From the NCBI GenBank assembly GCA_964429005.1, contig CAYSAJ010000002.1:1-64000 (forward strand): a DNA stretch of 64,000 nucleotides, in the 5' to 3' direction. The notes under the pieces were generated by a model. It was not told where the DNA came from. It searched no databases and saw only the letters and a list, made by a program, of their open reading frames with translations. The position numbers and the translations under genes are program-made. Shown in pieces: positions 44,930 through 54,680 of the stretch. The stretch is from JACRBE01 sp964429005. GTDB taxonomy: Bacteria > Chlamydiota > Chlamydiia > Chlamydiales > JACRBE01. Numbering within the stretch: position 1 is the stretch's first letter; each line of letters begins with the position of its first letter.

Positions 44930-45931
44930 ATGGATGTAGAAAGCCTAAGAAATTGGTTCAAAGAGAATAAGCGAGATCTTCCTTGGAGAGTCGATCCTAC
45001 TCCCTATCAGGTGCTTGTGTCAGAAATCATGTTACAGCAAACAAGGGCTAATGTTGTTATTCCGTATTATCATCGATGGATGGATCGGTTTCCCTCAATT
45101 GAAGATCTCGCTTTAGCATCCGAGGAAGAAGTTATCAAAATGTGGGAAGGCTTAGGATACTACAGCCGGGCTCGATCTTTGCACAAAGCGTCGAAGTGGA
45201 TTATAGAAAAATGGAAGGGTGTCATACCCTCCACAAAAGAGGAGCTTGAGGCTATTCCAGGAATAGGACCCTATACATCAGGGGCCGTAAGGGCTTTTGC
45301 CTTCAAGCAAAAGGCTCCCGCTGTCGATGGGAATGTGGTGAGAGTTTTAGCTCGTCAGTTGGCTTTAGATGTTGAGGTGTCAACTTCAAAAGCGAAGGGT
45401 ATTTTTGAAGAGAAGCTAAGAAATTTACTTACAGAAGATCAGGGTTGGATAGAAATGGAGGCTTTGATTGAACTTGGCGCTACTCACTGCAGTAAAACAC
45501 CTTCATGCCATGTTTGTCCTATCCGAAAAAGTTGCAAGTCTTACATAAAGGGATCTCAGAGGTTTTATCCTGTGAAAAAAAAGGGGCCGGAGACAGTTCG
45601 ATTTTCGAAAGAAATCATCTGTGTGCAATTTGAGGATAAATTTCTCATTCGGAAAACTCCCAAAGGGCAAGTCATGGCTGATTTGTGGGAATTTCCTTCA
45701 AAAGAGGAGTTAGGGGAATTTGTACTAAGTGATTGTCGTCAAACAGGAGTTTTTCAAAAGGTAAAGCACGGATATACAATATATGAAGCTTCTTTAATTC
45801 CTACACATTGGGAAAGTTCTTCTGAATTCATGAAAGAAGGATATGAATGGATCGCTATTGAAAAATTATCAGAGCTCCCTTTTTCTGCAGGGCATAAAAA
45901 GATTTTAAGGCAGCTCCTTGAGAATTCATAA
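44930..45931 (+). CDS. mutY: A/G-specific adenine glycosylase
   Basis: Removes adenine opposite 8-oxoguanine. The 333-residue protein has the HhH-GPD core: PYQVLVSEIMLQQTR with the catalytic Glu, LEAIPGIGPYTSGAV as the helix-hairpin-helix, and AVDGNVVRVLAR with the catalytic Asp. The iron-sulphur cluster loop is C-x5-C-x2-C-x5-C (CSKTPSCHVCPIRKSC); the first spacing is one shorter than the usual six. The C-terminal ~110 residues are the NUDIX-like 8-oxoG recognition domain (FLIRKTPKGQVMADLWEFPS). GGAG lies six bases before ATG. Confidence 0.95.
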   Translation: MDVESLRNWFKENKRDLPWRVDPTPYQVLVSEIMLQQTRANVVIPYYHRWMDRFPSIEDLALASEEEVIKMWEGLGYYSRARSLHKASKWIIEKWKGVIPSTKEELEAIPGIGPYTSGAVRAFAFKQKAPAVDGNVVRVLARQLALDVEVSTSKAKGIFEEKLRNLLTEDQGWIEMEALIELGATHCSKTPSCHVCPIRKSCKSYIKGSQRFYPVKKKGPETVRFSKEIICVQFEDKFLIRKTPKGQVMADLWEFPSKEELGEFVLSDCRQTGVFQKVKHGYTIYEASLIPTHWESSSEFMKEGYEWIAIEKLSELPFSAGHKKILRQLLENS

Positions 45932-46034
45932 GATCACCTTTAGCCCATTCATAATAGGTTTGCAGTGGAAGAAAATTGTGTAAATTTCTAAAACTAGTTA
46001 GGATAAACCCATCTTTTTAAGCGAGACAAAGACC

Positions 46035-46721
46035 ATGAAAAGAGAAATGCCAGAGATCATAGAAATTCCTCAACAGCAACCGGATAGAATTCAAAAAATG
46101 GTTTTTTGGATGGCTTTGCACAAAAAAGAATCTGCCTTATCAATATTGGCCGTTATTGTTATAGGGGCTCTTCTAGCTTTCTGGAAAACTCCCACAGACA
46201 GACTGTCAGAGGAACTTGCCGCTGCTTATAAAGGTGTTGAAAAGCTTAGTGCTGCTCAATGGGATCTTGTAGAAGTGAAAAAGCTAAGCAAGCTCTCCGC
46301 CCAACTCTCAAAAATCAATCCAGAATTGAAAGCTAACCTATTCCAAAAACAACTACTCTTTGCTCAAGCCGATTCACAAAACATTTCTCTTCAAGGGTTT
46401 GAAAAAGGACACTGTAGAGATTTTTCAGAGGTTTCTCTTTTGCTGGCCCAAGGAAAGAATGATGAGGCTTTAAGCAAAGCTATTGTTCTTCAAAAGAAAC
46501 TCTCGAATGATAAAAGCCTTCTTGCTCAAAAGCTTATTCCCTATAATTTATTTCGCCTTTTGCAACTGCATGAAAAACGTGGTGAAAAAGCGGCTACAAA
46601 AGAAATCTTAAACTCGCTTCGAGGATTGCTATCATCACCCGATGGCCAAGATTTCGCTGCAAGTTTTTCAAAAGCAGGAGTTTCCCTTTCTGATTGGATC
46701 AAAGAAAGAGAAACTCGTTAG
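46035..46721 (+). CDS. single-pass membrane protein with helical repeats
   Basis: A 228-residue protein with a cytoplasmic N-terminus of ~35 residues, one membrane segment (ALSILAVIVIGALLAFW), and a ~160-residue helical domain that looks TPR-like (FSEVSLLLAQGKNDEALSKA, LFRLLQLHEKRGEKAATKEI). The layout resembles YfgM-type periplasmic helper proteins, but I cannot show homology. It is followed tail-to-tail by the next gene. Confidence 0.62.
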   Translation: MKREMPEIIEIPQQQPDRIQKMVFWMALHKKESALSILAVIVIGALLAFWKTPTDRLSEELAAAYKGVEKLSAAQWDLVEVKKLSKLSAQLSKINPELKANLFQKQLLFAQADSQNISLQGFEKGHCRDFSEVSLLLAQGKNDEALSKAIVLQKKLSNDKSLLAQKLIPYNLFRLLQLHEKRGEKAATKEILNSLRGLLSSPDGQDFAASFSKAGVSLSDWIKERETR

Positions 46722-46734
46722 ACCTTAACGCTTC

Positions 46735-47106
46735 TTATGCGCCTTTTGTATTATGGTGAATTTCGATCCCACCAAGAATACTTAAAACAAAGAACATAAG
46801 AGGGGAAATAAAGATCGCTATTACAAGAACAGCTACCCCAATAATGATTTGGGTGACTCTTTCTTGCTTATAGATGAAATGGAAGCAGCTACCTAACCAT
46901 TTTTCTGCATATGATGGGAGGCAAACGCCAATAACGCCACCAATTACAGATAAAAAGATGCTCCAACCTTGTAATCCAAATAGGTAAGAAAAAACACCAG
47001 CGAGGATGAAACCTAAACAGAAAACAAGCTCAAAACGGTATTTTTTAGCGATGTTTTCTATTTCCTGAACTGTCATACCCTCTTTAGAGTTGTGTTTGTT
47101 GTCCAT
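46735..47106 (-). CDS. small multi-pass membrane protein
   Basis: A 123-residue protein with three or four membrane segments (FELVFCLGFILAGVFSYLFG, IFLSVIGGVIGVCLPS, VTQIIIGVAVLVIAIFI, MFFVLSILGGIEI) and short polar ends. AGGAG stands nine bases before ATG. No family recognised. Its 225-base upstream region is AT-rich and shared with the divergent type II secretion cluster. Confidence 0.65.
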   Translation of the reverse strand: MDNKHNSKEGMTVQEIENIAKKYRFELVFCLGFILAGVFSYLFGLQGWSIFLSVIGGVIGVCLPSYAEKWLGSCFHFIYKQERVTQIIIGVAVLVIAIFISPLMFFVLSILGGIEIHHNTKGA

Positions 47107-47331
47107 AGGAAATGACTCCTTAATTAATTTATGTTAACAGTTATACATAAATCTTAACTTCAAGGTTAAAACCTATGTGTAACTGTTGGCAAGAAAAATA
47201 TAGGCGGGAATAAGCGTAGATTCCCCCTTAATTCGAACCTTAAATATGGTTTAATTTTTTTGCAACAAGATAAAATATATTAAGTGGTTTAATTTATTTA
47301 TTTTTTAGTTTAAAATCCAAAAACGGAATTA

Positions 47332-48690
47332 ATGTCCTTAAACGATTGCATCACCATGACAGCGTCGACTGACTATAAGAATTTTCAAAAGCTCTATAAA
47401 AGGATAGCACTGAGCTTTATCTCTTTGAGTGTGACCCTGCTTATCTTCACAACACTCATCTCTATCCGCTACATTACCAATGCAAAAGGGAGGGATTTCC
47501 TGATCTCTAGTCAACCAGTTGGTGGTGAAAAGAGTATGGATTACACTCAAGGTATCTTCTATTCGGAGGGGATGAGGCTTACTAGGGAAACCACCCATCT
47601 TCCTTTCCCAAATCTATCTGAAGAAATTGTTCTACTGGGTAAAAACGACAGGCCAGATGCTTCCCATACCTTCTTGAAATTATTACTCGGTCTCAAAAGC
47701 TCTGGAGAGGTAAAAGAATATCATTTGGGAGACAAAGGTTATTTAGGGATTTCCCCAGGTCAGCAAGAGGGGCTTGGCTTCCACCAGGCCAAAACACCTT
47801 TTTGGTTTGTTCCTATTCTTGAAAATAAGGAACTTAAAATTCTCTCTGGATTTGCTTATGAAGATACGGTTCAACATGAATGGGTGGAGGAGGAGGCAGA
47901 ATTCATCATCGACAAATCTTCTCATTCAACAATAAAAAAAATCAGATCCCCCGAGTTTCTTAAAATCCTTCAGTCTATGCAGTATTTTCTGATTTGGCCT
48001 GAAGATCGATTATTACAAATGTATGGGGGAGAAAATTTTAAAGATCTCAAGGGAGCTGTTCGCCTGGCTTGCAAGACTTCTCTTGGTTGGCAGATGATCT
48101 TTATTAAACAAGGGGATGGTCTTGTCTATAGGACAGGCGAGTGGTCTTTGACACATTTTGGTCCTCAAACAAAAGATGCTCCCATAGCCCTCGTAGAAAA
48201 TATCGGGGATAAGGTGTACATTAAGGTATGGGACATCACAGGCTTTGATTCAGCTGTGATTGAAATTCCCTTAGCTAAAATCTCTTCGTCTCCTATTCAG
48301 TTATCTGATATTATGACCGAAATCAGGCAAAGGACTTTACAGTCGATTTCATGCAAGATGGGTAATAAGAAAACGATCTTGAAAAAAGGTGATTGGATTG
48401 TAAAGTATCCCTCAGGCTGGAAAATTCTTGAAACCAAGCAGGAAATGCAAAATTTTCTTAATTATCAAATTGATGGAGAACTCCTCATTTTTGAAAAATT
48501 GGAGAGAAAAAAGCACCAAACGATTTTCCATGGGACATGGTTTGATAAAACTCGAAGCCAAGTTCAATGGGTTGTGGCTCCTATTGGCGAAGCTCCAGCT
48601 AAAAAGACACCTGTTAAAAATACAAAAATTTCAAAGGATCTTGTAGAAGATCCTCAGCCAGAACTGGATGTGCTCGATGAACTCTATTAG
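47332..48690 (+). CDS. membrane protein at the head of the type II secretion cluster
   Basis: A 452-residue protein with a short N-terminal cytoplasmic part and one membrane helix (IALSFISLSVTLLIFTTLISI), then a long extracytoplasmic region with no known domain. The position before the secretin matches the hypothetical gene before gspD in Chlamydia (CT573 as I recall). The topology of one helix and a periplasmic domain would suit a GspC- or assembly-type role, but no PDZ or homology region is recognised. An in-frame ATG at 47356 is an alternative start. The secretin begins inside its last codons. Confidence 0.65.
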   Translation: MSLNDCITMTASTDYKNFQKLYKRIALSFISLSVTLLIFTTLISIRYITNAKGRDFLISSQPVGGEKSMDYTQGIFYSEGMRLTRETTHLPFPNLSEEIVLLGKNDRPDASHTFLKLLLGLKSSGEVKEYHLGDKGYLGISPGQQEGLGFHQAKTPFWFVPILENKELKILSGFAYEDTVQHEWVEEEAEFIIDKSSHSTIKKIRSPEFLKILQSMQYFLIWPEDRLLQMYGGENFKDLKGAVRLACKTSLGWQMIFIKQGDGLVYRTGEWSLTHFGPQTKDAPIALVENIGDKVYIKVWDITGFDSAVIEIPLAKISSSPIQLSDIMTEIRQRTLQSISCKMGNKKTILKKGDWIVKYPSGWKILETKQEMQNFLNYQIDGELLIFEKLERKKHQTIFHGTWFDKTRSQVQWVVAPIGEAPAKKTPVKNTKISKDLVEDPQPELDVLDELY

Positions 48691-51046
48691 ACCCTACCTA
48701 ATTGCCTTCTCAGCATTATTTTTCATGGACTTTGGCTATTCATCATCCATAGAAGATAAACTCTCACTTTTTGATGAATCTCTAGAAAGAGAAGCTGATC
48801 CCTTTCACAAACATATTCATGAAACGAATGAACACCTCGCATCGCTTAAGCAACATCTTAGTGATGTCTATAATCAAGTAGGAAATCTTTCAGAGGATCC
48901 TGCAGATACTGATGAGTATGAATCTCTTTTAGAAGAAATCAATCACATAAAAAAAGAAATTAATCACGCAGAAAAAGAGTATCGCAAACAAGTTGTTGAA
49001 CAATCAAAACATGAACAAGAAAGTTATGGGATTTGGGATCAAGAAGAGATGCCCCTTTCTCAACTTGTTATGGAATACGGTTCTTCTGAATACCTTTATG
49101 TAATTCCTCCTGAAATCAATAATATTAAAGTCCATATTCACTCCCATCTGCCTATTCCAAGAGAGTCGTGGAGCAAACTGATAGATCTTCTCTTAGCACA
49201 AAATGGAATCGGAGTGAAGGAGATCAATCCGTTTACTAAACAACTATTCCTGCATAAGCAAGATTTAGTAGGAATTCAGCATATTTTTACTTCTTCTCAA
49301 CAATTAAAACTTGCCACTGAAAGTGAAAGAGTAGCTTATATTTTTTCCCCCTCTTTGGATAATCTAAAAGCGGCTTTTTACTTTTTTGACAGATTTAAGG
49401 ATCCAAAAAAGACATTTATTTATACTGTAGGGAACAAGATAGCAATAGTTTCCCTCAAAGAAGAAATTCAAAAACTTTTGACCTTATATGACAGCATTTG
49501 GGAAAAAGATGCTGATAAAATCACTAAAGTAGTCTCACTTTCCCGAATTCCAACCGATGAAGTGATGAAAATATTAAAAACGTATTTCGGATCCCTTGCA
49601 GATGGCAATCGTTATGCTATGTCAAAAGGGGGAAATGAGCTCTCAGTGCATCCGCTGAAGCAAGAAAATAGCATCATCTTGATCGGTACAAAAGAAGCTG
49701 TGGCAAAAGCAGAGACCATCGTTAAAGAAACTGAATCTCAAATGGAAGATCCCCAAGAGATGACTGTATTTTGGTATACCTGCGCACACAGTGATCCTAA
49801 TGATTTGGCTGAAGTTCTCGAAAAAGTATACAATTCACTGATCTATTATTCTGTTGATGATGGATCTTCTAAGCATGCAACTAATATCCTTTACAATGAA
49901 ACTAAAACGGAGATTCATGAAGAGGGGAACTCTACACCAATCTACGAAGACCCTCGCATCATCAATCCCGTATCTCCGCCGCTTGTTCAGCCGGGAACGA
50001 TAGAAAAACAAACTCGATCTACTTCAACTAACCACTTCATCCCTTATCCTAAAACGGGATCTCTGATGATGGTTGTGCGCAAGGATACTCTTGCTAAAAT
50101 CAAAGAGTTGCTAAAAAAACTCGATGTCCCTAAGAAAATGGTGCAGATTGAAGTCCTTCTTTGTGAAAAGAAACTCAATCAGCAAACGAATTCAGGCCTC
50201 AATATCTTAAAACTAGGGTCTGCAGCTTCAGGGCAACACAATACAAGCATCATTTACGATTCTACGACGAAAAGCCCCGTTAAAGGGTTGTTTGAGTTTT
50301 TTATCAGCAGGAAAAAACCTAATAGTTGGTTTCCTGCCTATGATCTATCCTATCAGTTTCTTATGGCACAAGAAGATATGAGGATTAATGCTTCTCCTTC
50401 CATTATCACAGTTAATCAAACACCTGCAACAATATCTATAGTAGAAGAAATTTCTATTAATAACGGTGCGGCGCCGATTGAGGCAAACAGCAATATTACA
50501 TTTGAAAAGTCATACACTCGAGAGCAGTTTGGTATTACACTAGTGATGACCCCTACTATTCATGATACTTTAGATCAAGATGAAGGTAAGTCATCAATTA
50601 CACTTGATACGAATATCACTTTTGACACACCAAAAAGTGATGTGGATGATCGCCCGAAAGTCAATAGAAGACATGTCCAAAACCAAGTTCGAGTTTTAGA
50701 TGGCCAAACGATCATCATCGGTGGATTACGCAAGAAACTAGCAGAAGATAAAACCGAAAAAATACCATTCTTGGGAGAAATTCCAGGGATAGCCAAGTTG
50801 TTTGGTACTTCAAAAATGGTTGACCAAATGACAGAGATGTATATTTTTATAACCCCCAAAGTCGTGGAAGATCCAAAAATGGATCTTGATAGGATCTTGC
50901 GTGAGGAGTTACTAAAACGCCCCGGTGACATGCCTGAGATCGTCGAAAGAATCATGCAGGCACGCCAAAAGAAAAAACAACGTCTTTTTGAACAAAGCTT
51001 CAAATTGATTTTTGGAAACTTAGATGGACCATCCGCAAACTATTGA
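48677..51046 (+). CDS. gspD: type II secretion secretin
   Basis: Outer-membrane channel of the type II secretion system, 789 residues. The signal peptide is MNSIRPYLIAFSALFFMDFGYSSS; an ATG three codons earlier (48668) is less likely. A coiled-coil region at residues ~35-120 comes before the N domains (IVSLKEEIQKLL, PTDEVMKILKTYFGSL), which is unusual for GspD. The secretin domain shows VQIEVLLCEKKLNQQTNSGL, SPSIITVNQTPATISI and VRVLDGQTIIIGGLRKK, then KIPFLGEIPGIAKLFGTS and MYIFITPKVVEDP. It overlaps gspE by 23 bases. Confidence 0.95.
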   Translation: MNSIRPYLIAFSALFFMDFGYSSSIEDKLSLFDESLEREADPFHKHIHETNEHLASLKQHLSDVYNQVGNLSEDPADTDEYESLLEEINHIKKEINHAEKEYRKQVVEQSKHEQESYGIWDQEEMPLSQLVMEYGSSEYLYVIPPEINNIKVHIHSHLPIPRESWSKLIDLLLAQNGIGVKEINPFTKQLFLHKQDLVGIQHIFTSSQQLKLATESERVAYIFSPSLDNLKAAFYFFDRFKDPKKTFIYTVGNKIAIVSLKEEIQKLLTLYDSIWEKDADKITKVVSLSRIPTDEVMKILKTYFGSLADGNRYAMSKGGNELSVHPLKQENSIILIGTKEAVAKAETIVKETESQMEDPQEMTVFWYTCAHSDPNDLAEVLEKVYNSLIYYSVDDGSSKHATNILYNETKTEIHEEGNSTPIYEDPRIINPVSPPLVQPGTIEKQTRSTSTNHFIPYPKTGSLMMVVRKDTLAKIKELLKKLDVPKKMVQIEVLLCEKKLNQQTNSGLNILKLGSAASGQHNTSIIYDSTTKSPVKGLFEFFISRKKPNSWFPAYDLSYQFLMAQEDMRINASPSIITVNQTPATISIVEEISINNGAAPIEANSNITFEKSYTREQFGITLVMTPTIHDTLDQDEGKSSITLDTNITFDTPKSDVDDRPKVNRRHVQNQVRVLDGQTIIIGGLRKKLAEDKTEKIPFLGEIPGIAKLFGTSKMVDQMTEMYIFITPKVVEDPKMDLDRILREELLKRPGDMPEIVERIMQARQKKKQRLFEQSFKLIFGNLDGPSANY

Positions 51047-52580
51047 AGAAGAAGCGGCAAAACTTGGGATGTCTTTTACAAGCGATCTTCTAAACTACCC
51101 GTTTGTAAAAAGCCATGTTAAGAAGCTGCCCTACTCTTTTGTTCAGCAACATTTACTTTTACCGATTGATGAGGGAGAGTCTCATGTGATTGTCGCTGTA
51201 TCCAGCCCTTATCAATTTGAAGCTGTAGAAGAAGCTCGTTTCATTCTAGGAAAGGAAATAGAAGAAATATTAACATCTGAGGCAACTCTTAAAAGTGCTA
51301 TCGAGTATTGTTATCATCAAGACAGTGCAGAAACGACCAAATATATTGAAAACGCCCAAAGTTTAGAATCTTCTAGTGAACAAGAGAGCTTCGATCAAGA
51401 ATATGATCTTCTAGATGATAATTCTGATTCCGTTGTGATCCGTATGCTAAATATGATTTTGCTGGAATCTTTAAAGCTTAAATCTTCAGACATCCACTTT
51501 GAGCCTACGGAAGGGGGGCTGAATGTTCGTTACCGAATCGATGGTGTTCTTCAAACGCGCCACAAAACGCCTAAAGAAATCATCCATCAATTAATTGCCC
51601 GTATAAAAGTGCTGGCACGTCTTGACGTTTCTGAATATCGACTTCCACAAGATGGTCGTATTAAACTTAAGCTTGGCGGAAGGGAAATTGACTTTCGCGT
51701 GAGCACCATTCCGATTGCATATGGTGAAAGGATTGTTCTCAGAATTCTTGACAATAAGAACATCGTTATAGGCCTGAGGCACATGGGAATGCAAGAAAAT
51801 GTCCTGGAGGAGTTTACGCACCATATCAGCCAAAATCAAGGTATTGTTTTGGTAACAGGTCCAACAGGTAGCGGTAAAACCACAACACTTTACAGCGCTC
51901 TTTGTGAAATTCAATCTGATGAAGTGAATATCATGACAATCGAAGATCCTGTGGAATATAAACTTCCTAGAATGGCTCAGATGGGTGTAAACCCTAAAAT
52001 TGACCTTACTTTCGCAAGAGGGCTGCGCCATATTCTTCGGCAAGATCCTGATGTAATTATGATAGGGGAGATTCGAGATCGTGAAACAGCAGAAATAGCG
52101 ATCCAAGCGGCTCTTACAGGACACTTAGTTTTGAGCACTCTTCACACCAACGATGCGCCCTCAGCTTTAACAAGGCTCGTGGACATGGGGATAGAGTCCT
52201 ACCTCCTTTCTTCTACAGTACTTGCTGTACTGTCTCAAAGATTAGTCCGTCAAATCTGTCCTCATTGCAAAGAAGAATACACACCGCCGTCGCAACAACT
52301 TAAAGAAATGAGTCTGAGCGAAAATGAGGGGCCGTTTTACATAGGAAAGGGTTGTGAGCATTGTTTTTTCTTAGGGTATGCAGGTCGTATAGGAATTTAT
52401 GAGCTCATGAATATGAACAAAGAGATCAAAACAGCTCTTTTGGATAACCCTGATGCGAATCAGTTAATGGAAATAGCAAGGCAGCATCAGATGATTACCC
52501 TGCGCGAAGATGGCGCCCACAAGATTCGGCAAGGTCTTACAACAATATCTGAAGTTCTTCGTGTGACAAGGAAGGTGTGA
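51024..52580 (+). CDS. gspE: type II secretion ATPase
   Basis: Cytoplasmic hexameric ATPase powering pseudopilus assembly, 518 residues. Domains: N1E/N2E (1-150), the core with RYRIDGVLQTRHKTP, Walker A VTGPTGSGKTTTLYSAL near residue 275, Asp box TIEDPVEYKLPRMAQMGVN, Walker B MIGEIRDRETAEIAIQAAL, His box LSTLHTNDAPSALTRL, and a tetracysteine zinc motif (CPHC ... CEHC). All motifs are intact. It is coupled to gspD by overlap and to gspF by a one-base gap. Confidence 0.96.
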   Translation: MDHPQTIEEEAAKLGMSFTSDLLNYPFVKSHVKKLPYSFVQQHLLLPIDEGESHVIVAVSSPYQFEAVEEARFILGKEIEEILTSEATLKSAIEYCYHQDSAETTKYIENAQSLESSSEQESFDQEYDLLDDNSDSVVIRMLNMILLESLKLKSSDIHFEPTEGGLNVRYRIDGVLQTRHKTPKEIIHQLIARIKVLARLDVSEYRLPQDGRIKLKLGGREIDFRVSTIPIAYGERIVLRILDNKNIVIGLRHMGMQENVLEEFTHHISQNQGIVLVTGPTGSGKTTTLYSALCEIQSDEVNIMTIEDPVEYKLPRMAQMGVNPKIDLTFARGLRHILRQDPDVIMIGEIRDRETAEIAIQAALTGHLVLSTLHTNDAPSALTRLVDMGIESYLLSSTVLAVLSQRLVRQICPHCKEEYTPPSQQLKEMSLSENEGPFYIGKGCEHCFFLGYAGRIGIYELMNMNKEIKTALLDNPDANQLMEIARQHQMITLREDGAHKIRQGLTTISEVLRVTRKV

Positions 52581-52581
52581 G

Positions 52582-53766
52582 ATGCCTATCTATGAATACC
52601 TTCTTGTGGAAAATAGTGGTAAAACGACGAAAAAAACACTTTCTGCAGAGTCTTTAGAAGATGCTAAAACAAAACTTCGCCGCCAAAAAGTTTTTATAGC
52701 AAAAATTTATCCGGTAGAGAAAAAGCAAAATAAAACAAAACTAGCATTGCCAGTTTTAGTTGATTTTACACGGCAACTTGCGCAGTTGCTGAAGTCTGGA
52801 CTTCCTCTTTTTGAGAGCTTACTTGTTTTTGAAGAAAAAATGCGTAGCAGTAAATACCATTTTTTATTTTTGGATCTATGTGACCGTGTCAAGCAAGGAA
52901 GTAAACTCTCTGCAACTCTCGCTCAGTACCCATCTAGTTTTGATGCGATCTACTGTTCAATGATCGCTGCTGCAGAAGAAACGGGTCAACTTTCAGAGAC
53001 TTTTCAGGAACTAGCCCTACAGATACAAAGAGAAGAAAAGATCCGCAAAAAATTAATATCAGCGATGGTCTATCCTGCATTTTTAGGAAGCTTTTGTTTT
53101 GTGATCGTTTTCGCGATGTTTTTCTTTTTAATCCCCTCTCTTAAAGATCTTTTTGAAGGGAAGCAGCTACACCCTTTAACGAAATTTGTTGTCCAACTGA
53201 GTGACCTGCTGAGAAGTAAGGGGTGGGTGCTAGGAGCTTTATTTTTCATGAAAGTTTCTTTGATAAGCTCATTTTTTTCATCGAAAAAGGGGCAAGAACT
53301 CAAACAAAAATTATTCCTTCGCCTTCCTCTACTGAAAGGATTTATTACTTCTTCTGTTTTGTTTAGGTTCACTAAGAGCATGGCGGGGCTTCTCAAGAGC
53401 GGTGTTTCCCTTGTTTATGCCCTTCAATTATCGAAAGATGTACTGCACCACATCGAATTTGAAAAAGCGATAGATCAATCCTTAATAGGGATGATCAAGG
53501 GAGGTAAACTTTCTACTGAGCTTGATGCCGCTCCATGTATTCCAAAATTAATGGTAAGAATGGTAGCAACTGCAGAAAAATCAGCTGCATTAGATCAAAT
53601 GTTTGGTCATTTAGCAGATATCTACCAAGAAGAGCTCGAAAAAAAAGTTGAACAATTTCTCCAACTCCTACAGCCACTTCTGATTCTTTTTTTAGGGCTA
53701 ATTGTAGGATTTGTGGTATTATCTATCATGCTTCCACTTACTGATGTATCTTCATTTTTACGATAA
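52582..53766 (+). CDS. gspF: type II secretion inner-membrane platform protein
   Basis: A polytopic inner-membrane protein of 394 residues with two T2SSF domains. It starts with the usual PIYEYLLVENSGKTTKKTL and shows LAQLLKSGLPLFESL, MIAAAEETGQL, the first hydrophobic block (AFLGSFCFVIVFAMFFFLIPSL), the second repeat LLKSGVSLVYALQLS with VATAEKSAAL, and a final helix (LLILFLGLIVGFVVLSIMLP). It links ATPase and pseudopilus. Confidence 0.95.
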   Translation: MPIYEYLLVENSGKTTKKTLSAESLEDAKTKLRRQKVFIAKIYPVEKKQNKTKLALPVLVDFTRQLAQLLKSGLPLFESLLVFEEKMRSSKYHFLFLDLCDRVKQGSKLSATLAQYPSSFDAIYCSMIAAAEETGQLSETFQELALQIQREEKIRKKLISAMVYPAFLGSFCFVIVFAMFFFLIPSLKDLFEGKQLHPLTKFVVQLSDLLRSKGWVLGALFFMKVSLISSFFSSKKGQELKQKLFLRLPLLKGFITSSVLFRFTKSMAGLLKSGVSLVYALQLSKDVLHHIEFEKAIDQSLIGMIKGGKLSTELDAAPCIPKLMVRMVATAEKSAALDQMFGHLADIYQEELEKKVEQFLQLLQPLLILFLGLIVGFVVLSIMLPLTDVSSFLR

Positions 53767-53776
53767 GAGGCAAAAT

Positions 53777-54226
53777 ATGAAGCGAAAAAAACGAGCATTG
53801 ACGCTGCTTGAAATTATGGTTGTTATTTTTATCATCGGCATAATCGGCACGGTGATTGGAGTGAACATGAAGGGTAGCCTTGAGGAAGGGAAAGCTTTCA
53901 AAAGTGAAAAGGGCTCTAAACAGATTTATGAAATTCTGACTTTAGAAATTTCTAAAGGAAACTTAGATCCTGAAGAAATGACCCTCTCTCAAATCTATGA
54001 TGCAGTTCGCACTTCAGGCTTTGCTTCAGATCCTGATAAGTTGCTACAAGATGGTTGGGGTAAGCCTTACCAAATTTATCGAACAGAAGATGGATCAGAT
54101 CTAAAAATTGCCTCTGAAAGTTTTTTCCAGTATCTCAAGCGTAAAGGTCAGAAAGTGAATGATACTCGGAAGAAATATCCCTGGATGGACACGACAGGAT
54201 GTGTAGAAATTGAGGAAAGTCTATAG
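53777..54226 (+). CDS. gspG: major pseudopilin
   Basis: A 149-residue pseudopilin. The true start is ATG 53777 after TAAGAGG; the open frame upstream belongs to the end of gspF. The prepilin signal is MKRKKRA followed by LTLLEIMVVIFIIGIIGTV; peptidase would cut before Leu and Glu+5 is present, with Ala in place of the usual Gly at -1. The C-terminal part has the GspG-type layout LLQDGWGKPYQIYRTEDG and SDLKIAS. It overlaps the next pseudopilin gene by 17 bases. Confidence 0.92.
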   Translation: MKRKKRALTLLEIMVVIFIIGIIGTVIGVNMKGSLEEGKAFKSEKGSKQIYEILTLEISKGNLDPEEMTLSQIYDAVRTSGFASDPDKLLQDGWGKPYQIYRTEDGSDLKIASESFFQYLKRKGQKVNDTRKKYPWMDTTGCVEIEESL

Positions 54227-54680
54227 TTTTACTCTGATAGAGCTCGTTGTATCTATGACCCTCCTGTCTTTAATGGGAGGATGGCTCCTGTTTAAAGGAG
54301 GCGATCTCATCGCCTCTTACAAAAATTCAAAAGCGATACACCATTTCTTAGAGGAAATTTATCATACGAAGATGCTAGCTCTTAGCTATCGCTCGAGCAT
54401 GGTTCTCAAGCTTACCCCGTCACCTGAAGGAGTCACTATAGAGAGATTATGCTATACCCATCCTGACTACAACAAGCTTGGGCTTAATCAAAAGATTGAG
54501 ATTTCTCATCTTGAAATGAAACCTCGAGAAATCCAGGTTAATTCACTGGGAGAGTTCTGTGATGAGCAGTGGGCTGTTTTCACGAAAACGGACTCATATC
54601 AAGTAAAAATCGAGAAAAATCAAATTTCTGCAAAGCGCACTTCCTTAAGAGAAAAAGAAGAACAGCAAGTCATGGAGTAG
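54210..54680 (+). CDS. minor pseudopilin (GspH-like)
   Basis: A 156-residue protein with the prepilin signature SFTLIELVVSMTLLSLMGGW right at the N-terminus, where Glu+5 is present and Ser replaces Gly at -1. The start codon is TTG at 54210, inside the end of gspG. After the helix comes a short variable domain with beta strands (SSMVLKLTPSPEGVTIERL), as in GspH-type minor pseudopilins. No GspI/J/K/L/M genes follow; the next gene is on the other strand and overlaps the end by 11 bases. Confidence 0.8.
   Translation: MRKVYSFTLIELVVSMTLLSLMGGWLLFKGGDLIASYKNSKAIHHFLEEIYHTKMLALSYRSSMVLKLTPSPEGVTIERLCYTHPDYNKLGLNQKIEISHLEMKPREIQVNSLGEFCDEQWAVFTKTDSYQVKIEKNQISAKRTSLREKEEQQVME

Noticed and set aside
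54210..54680. Prepilin-like gene dismissed at first for its TTG start
   Set aside because: Kept in the end: the SFTLIELVV signature follows directly and overlap with gspG fits the operon; only the idea that it is a fragment was rejected.
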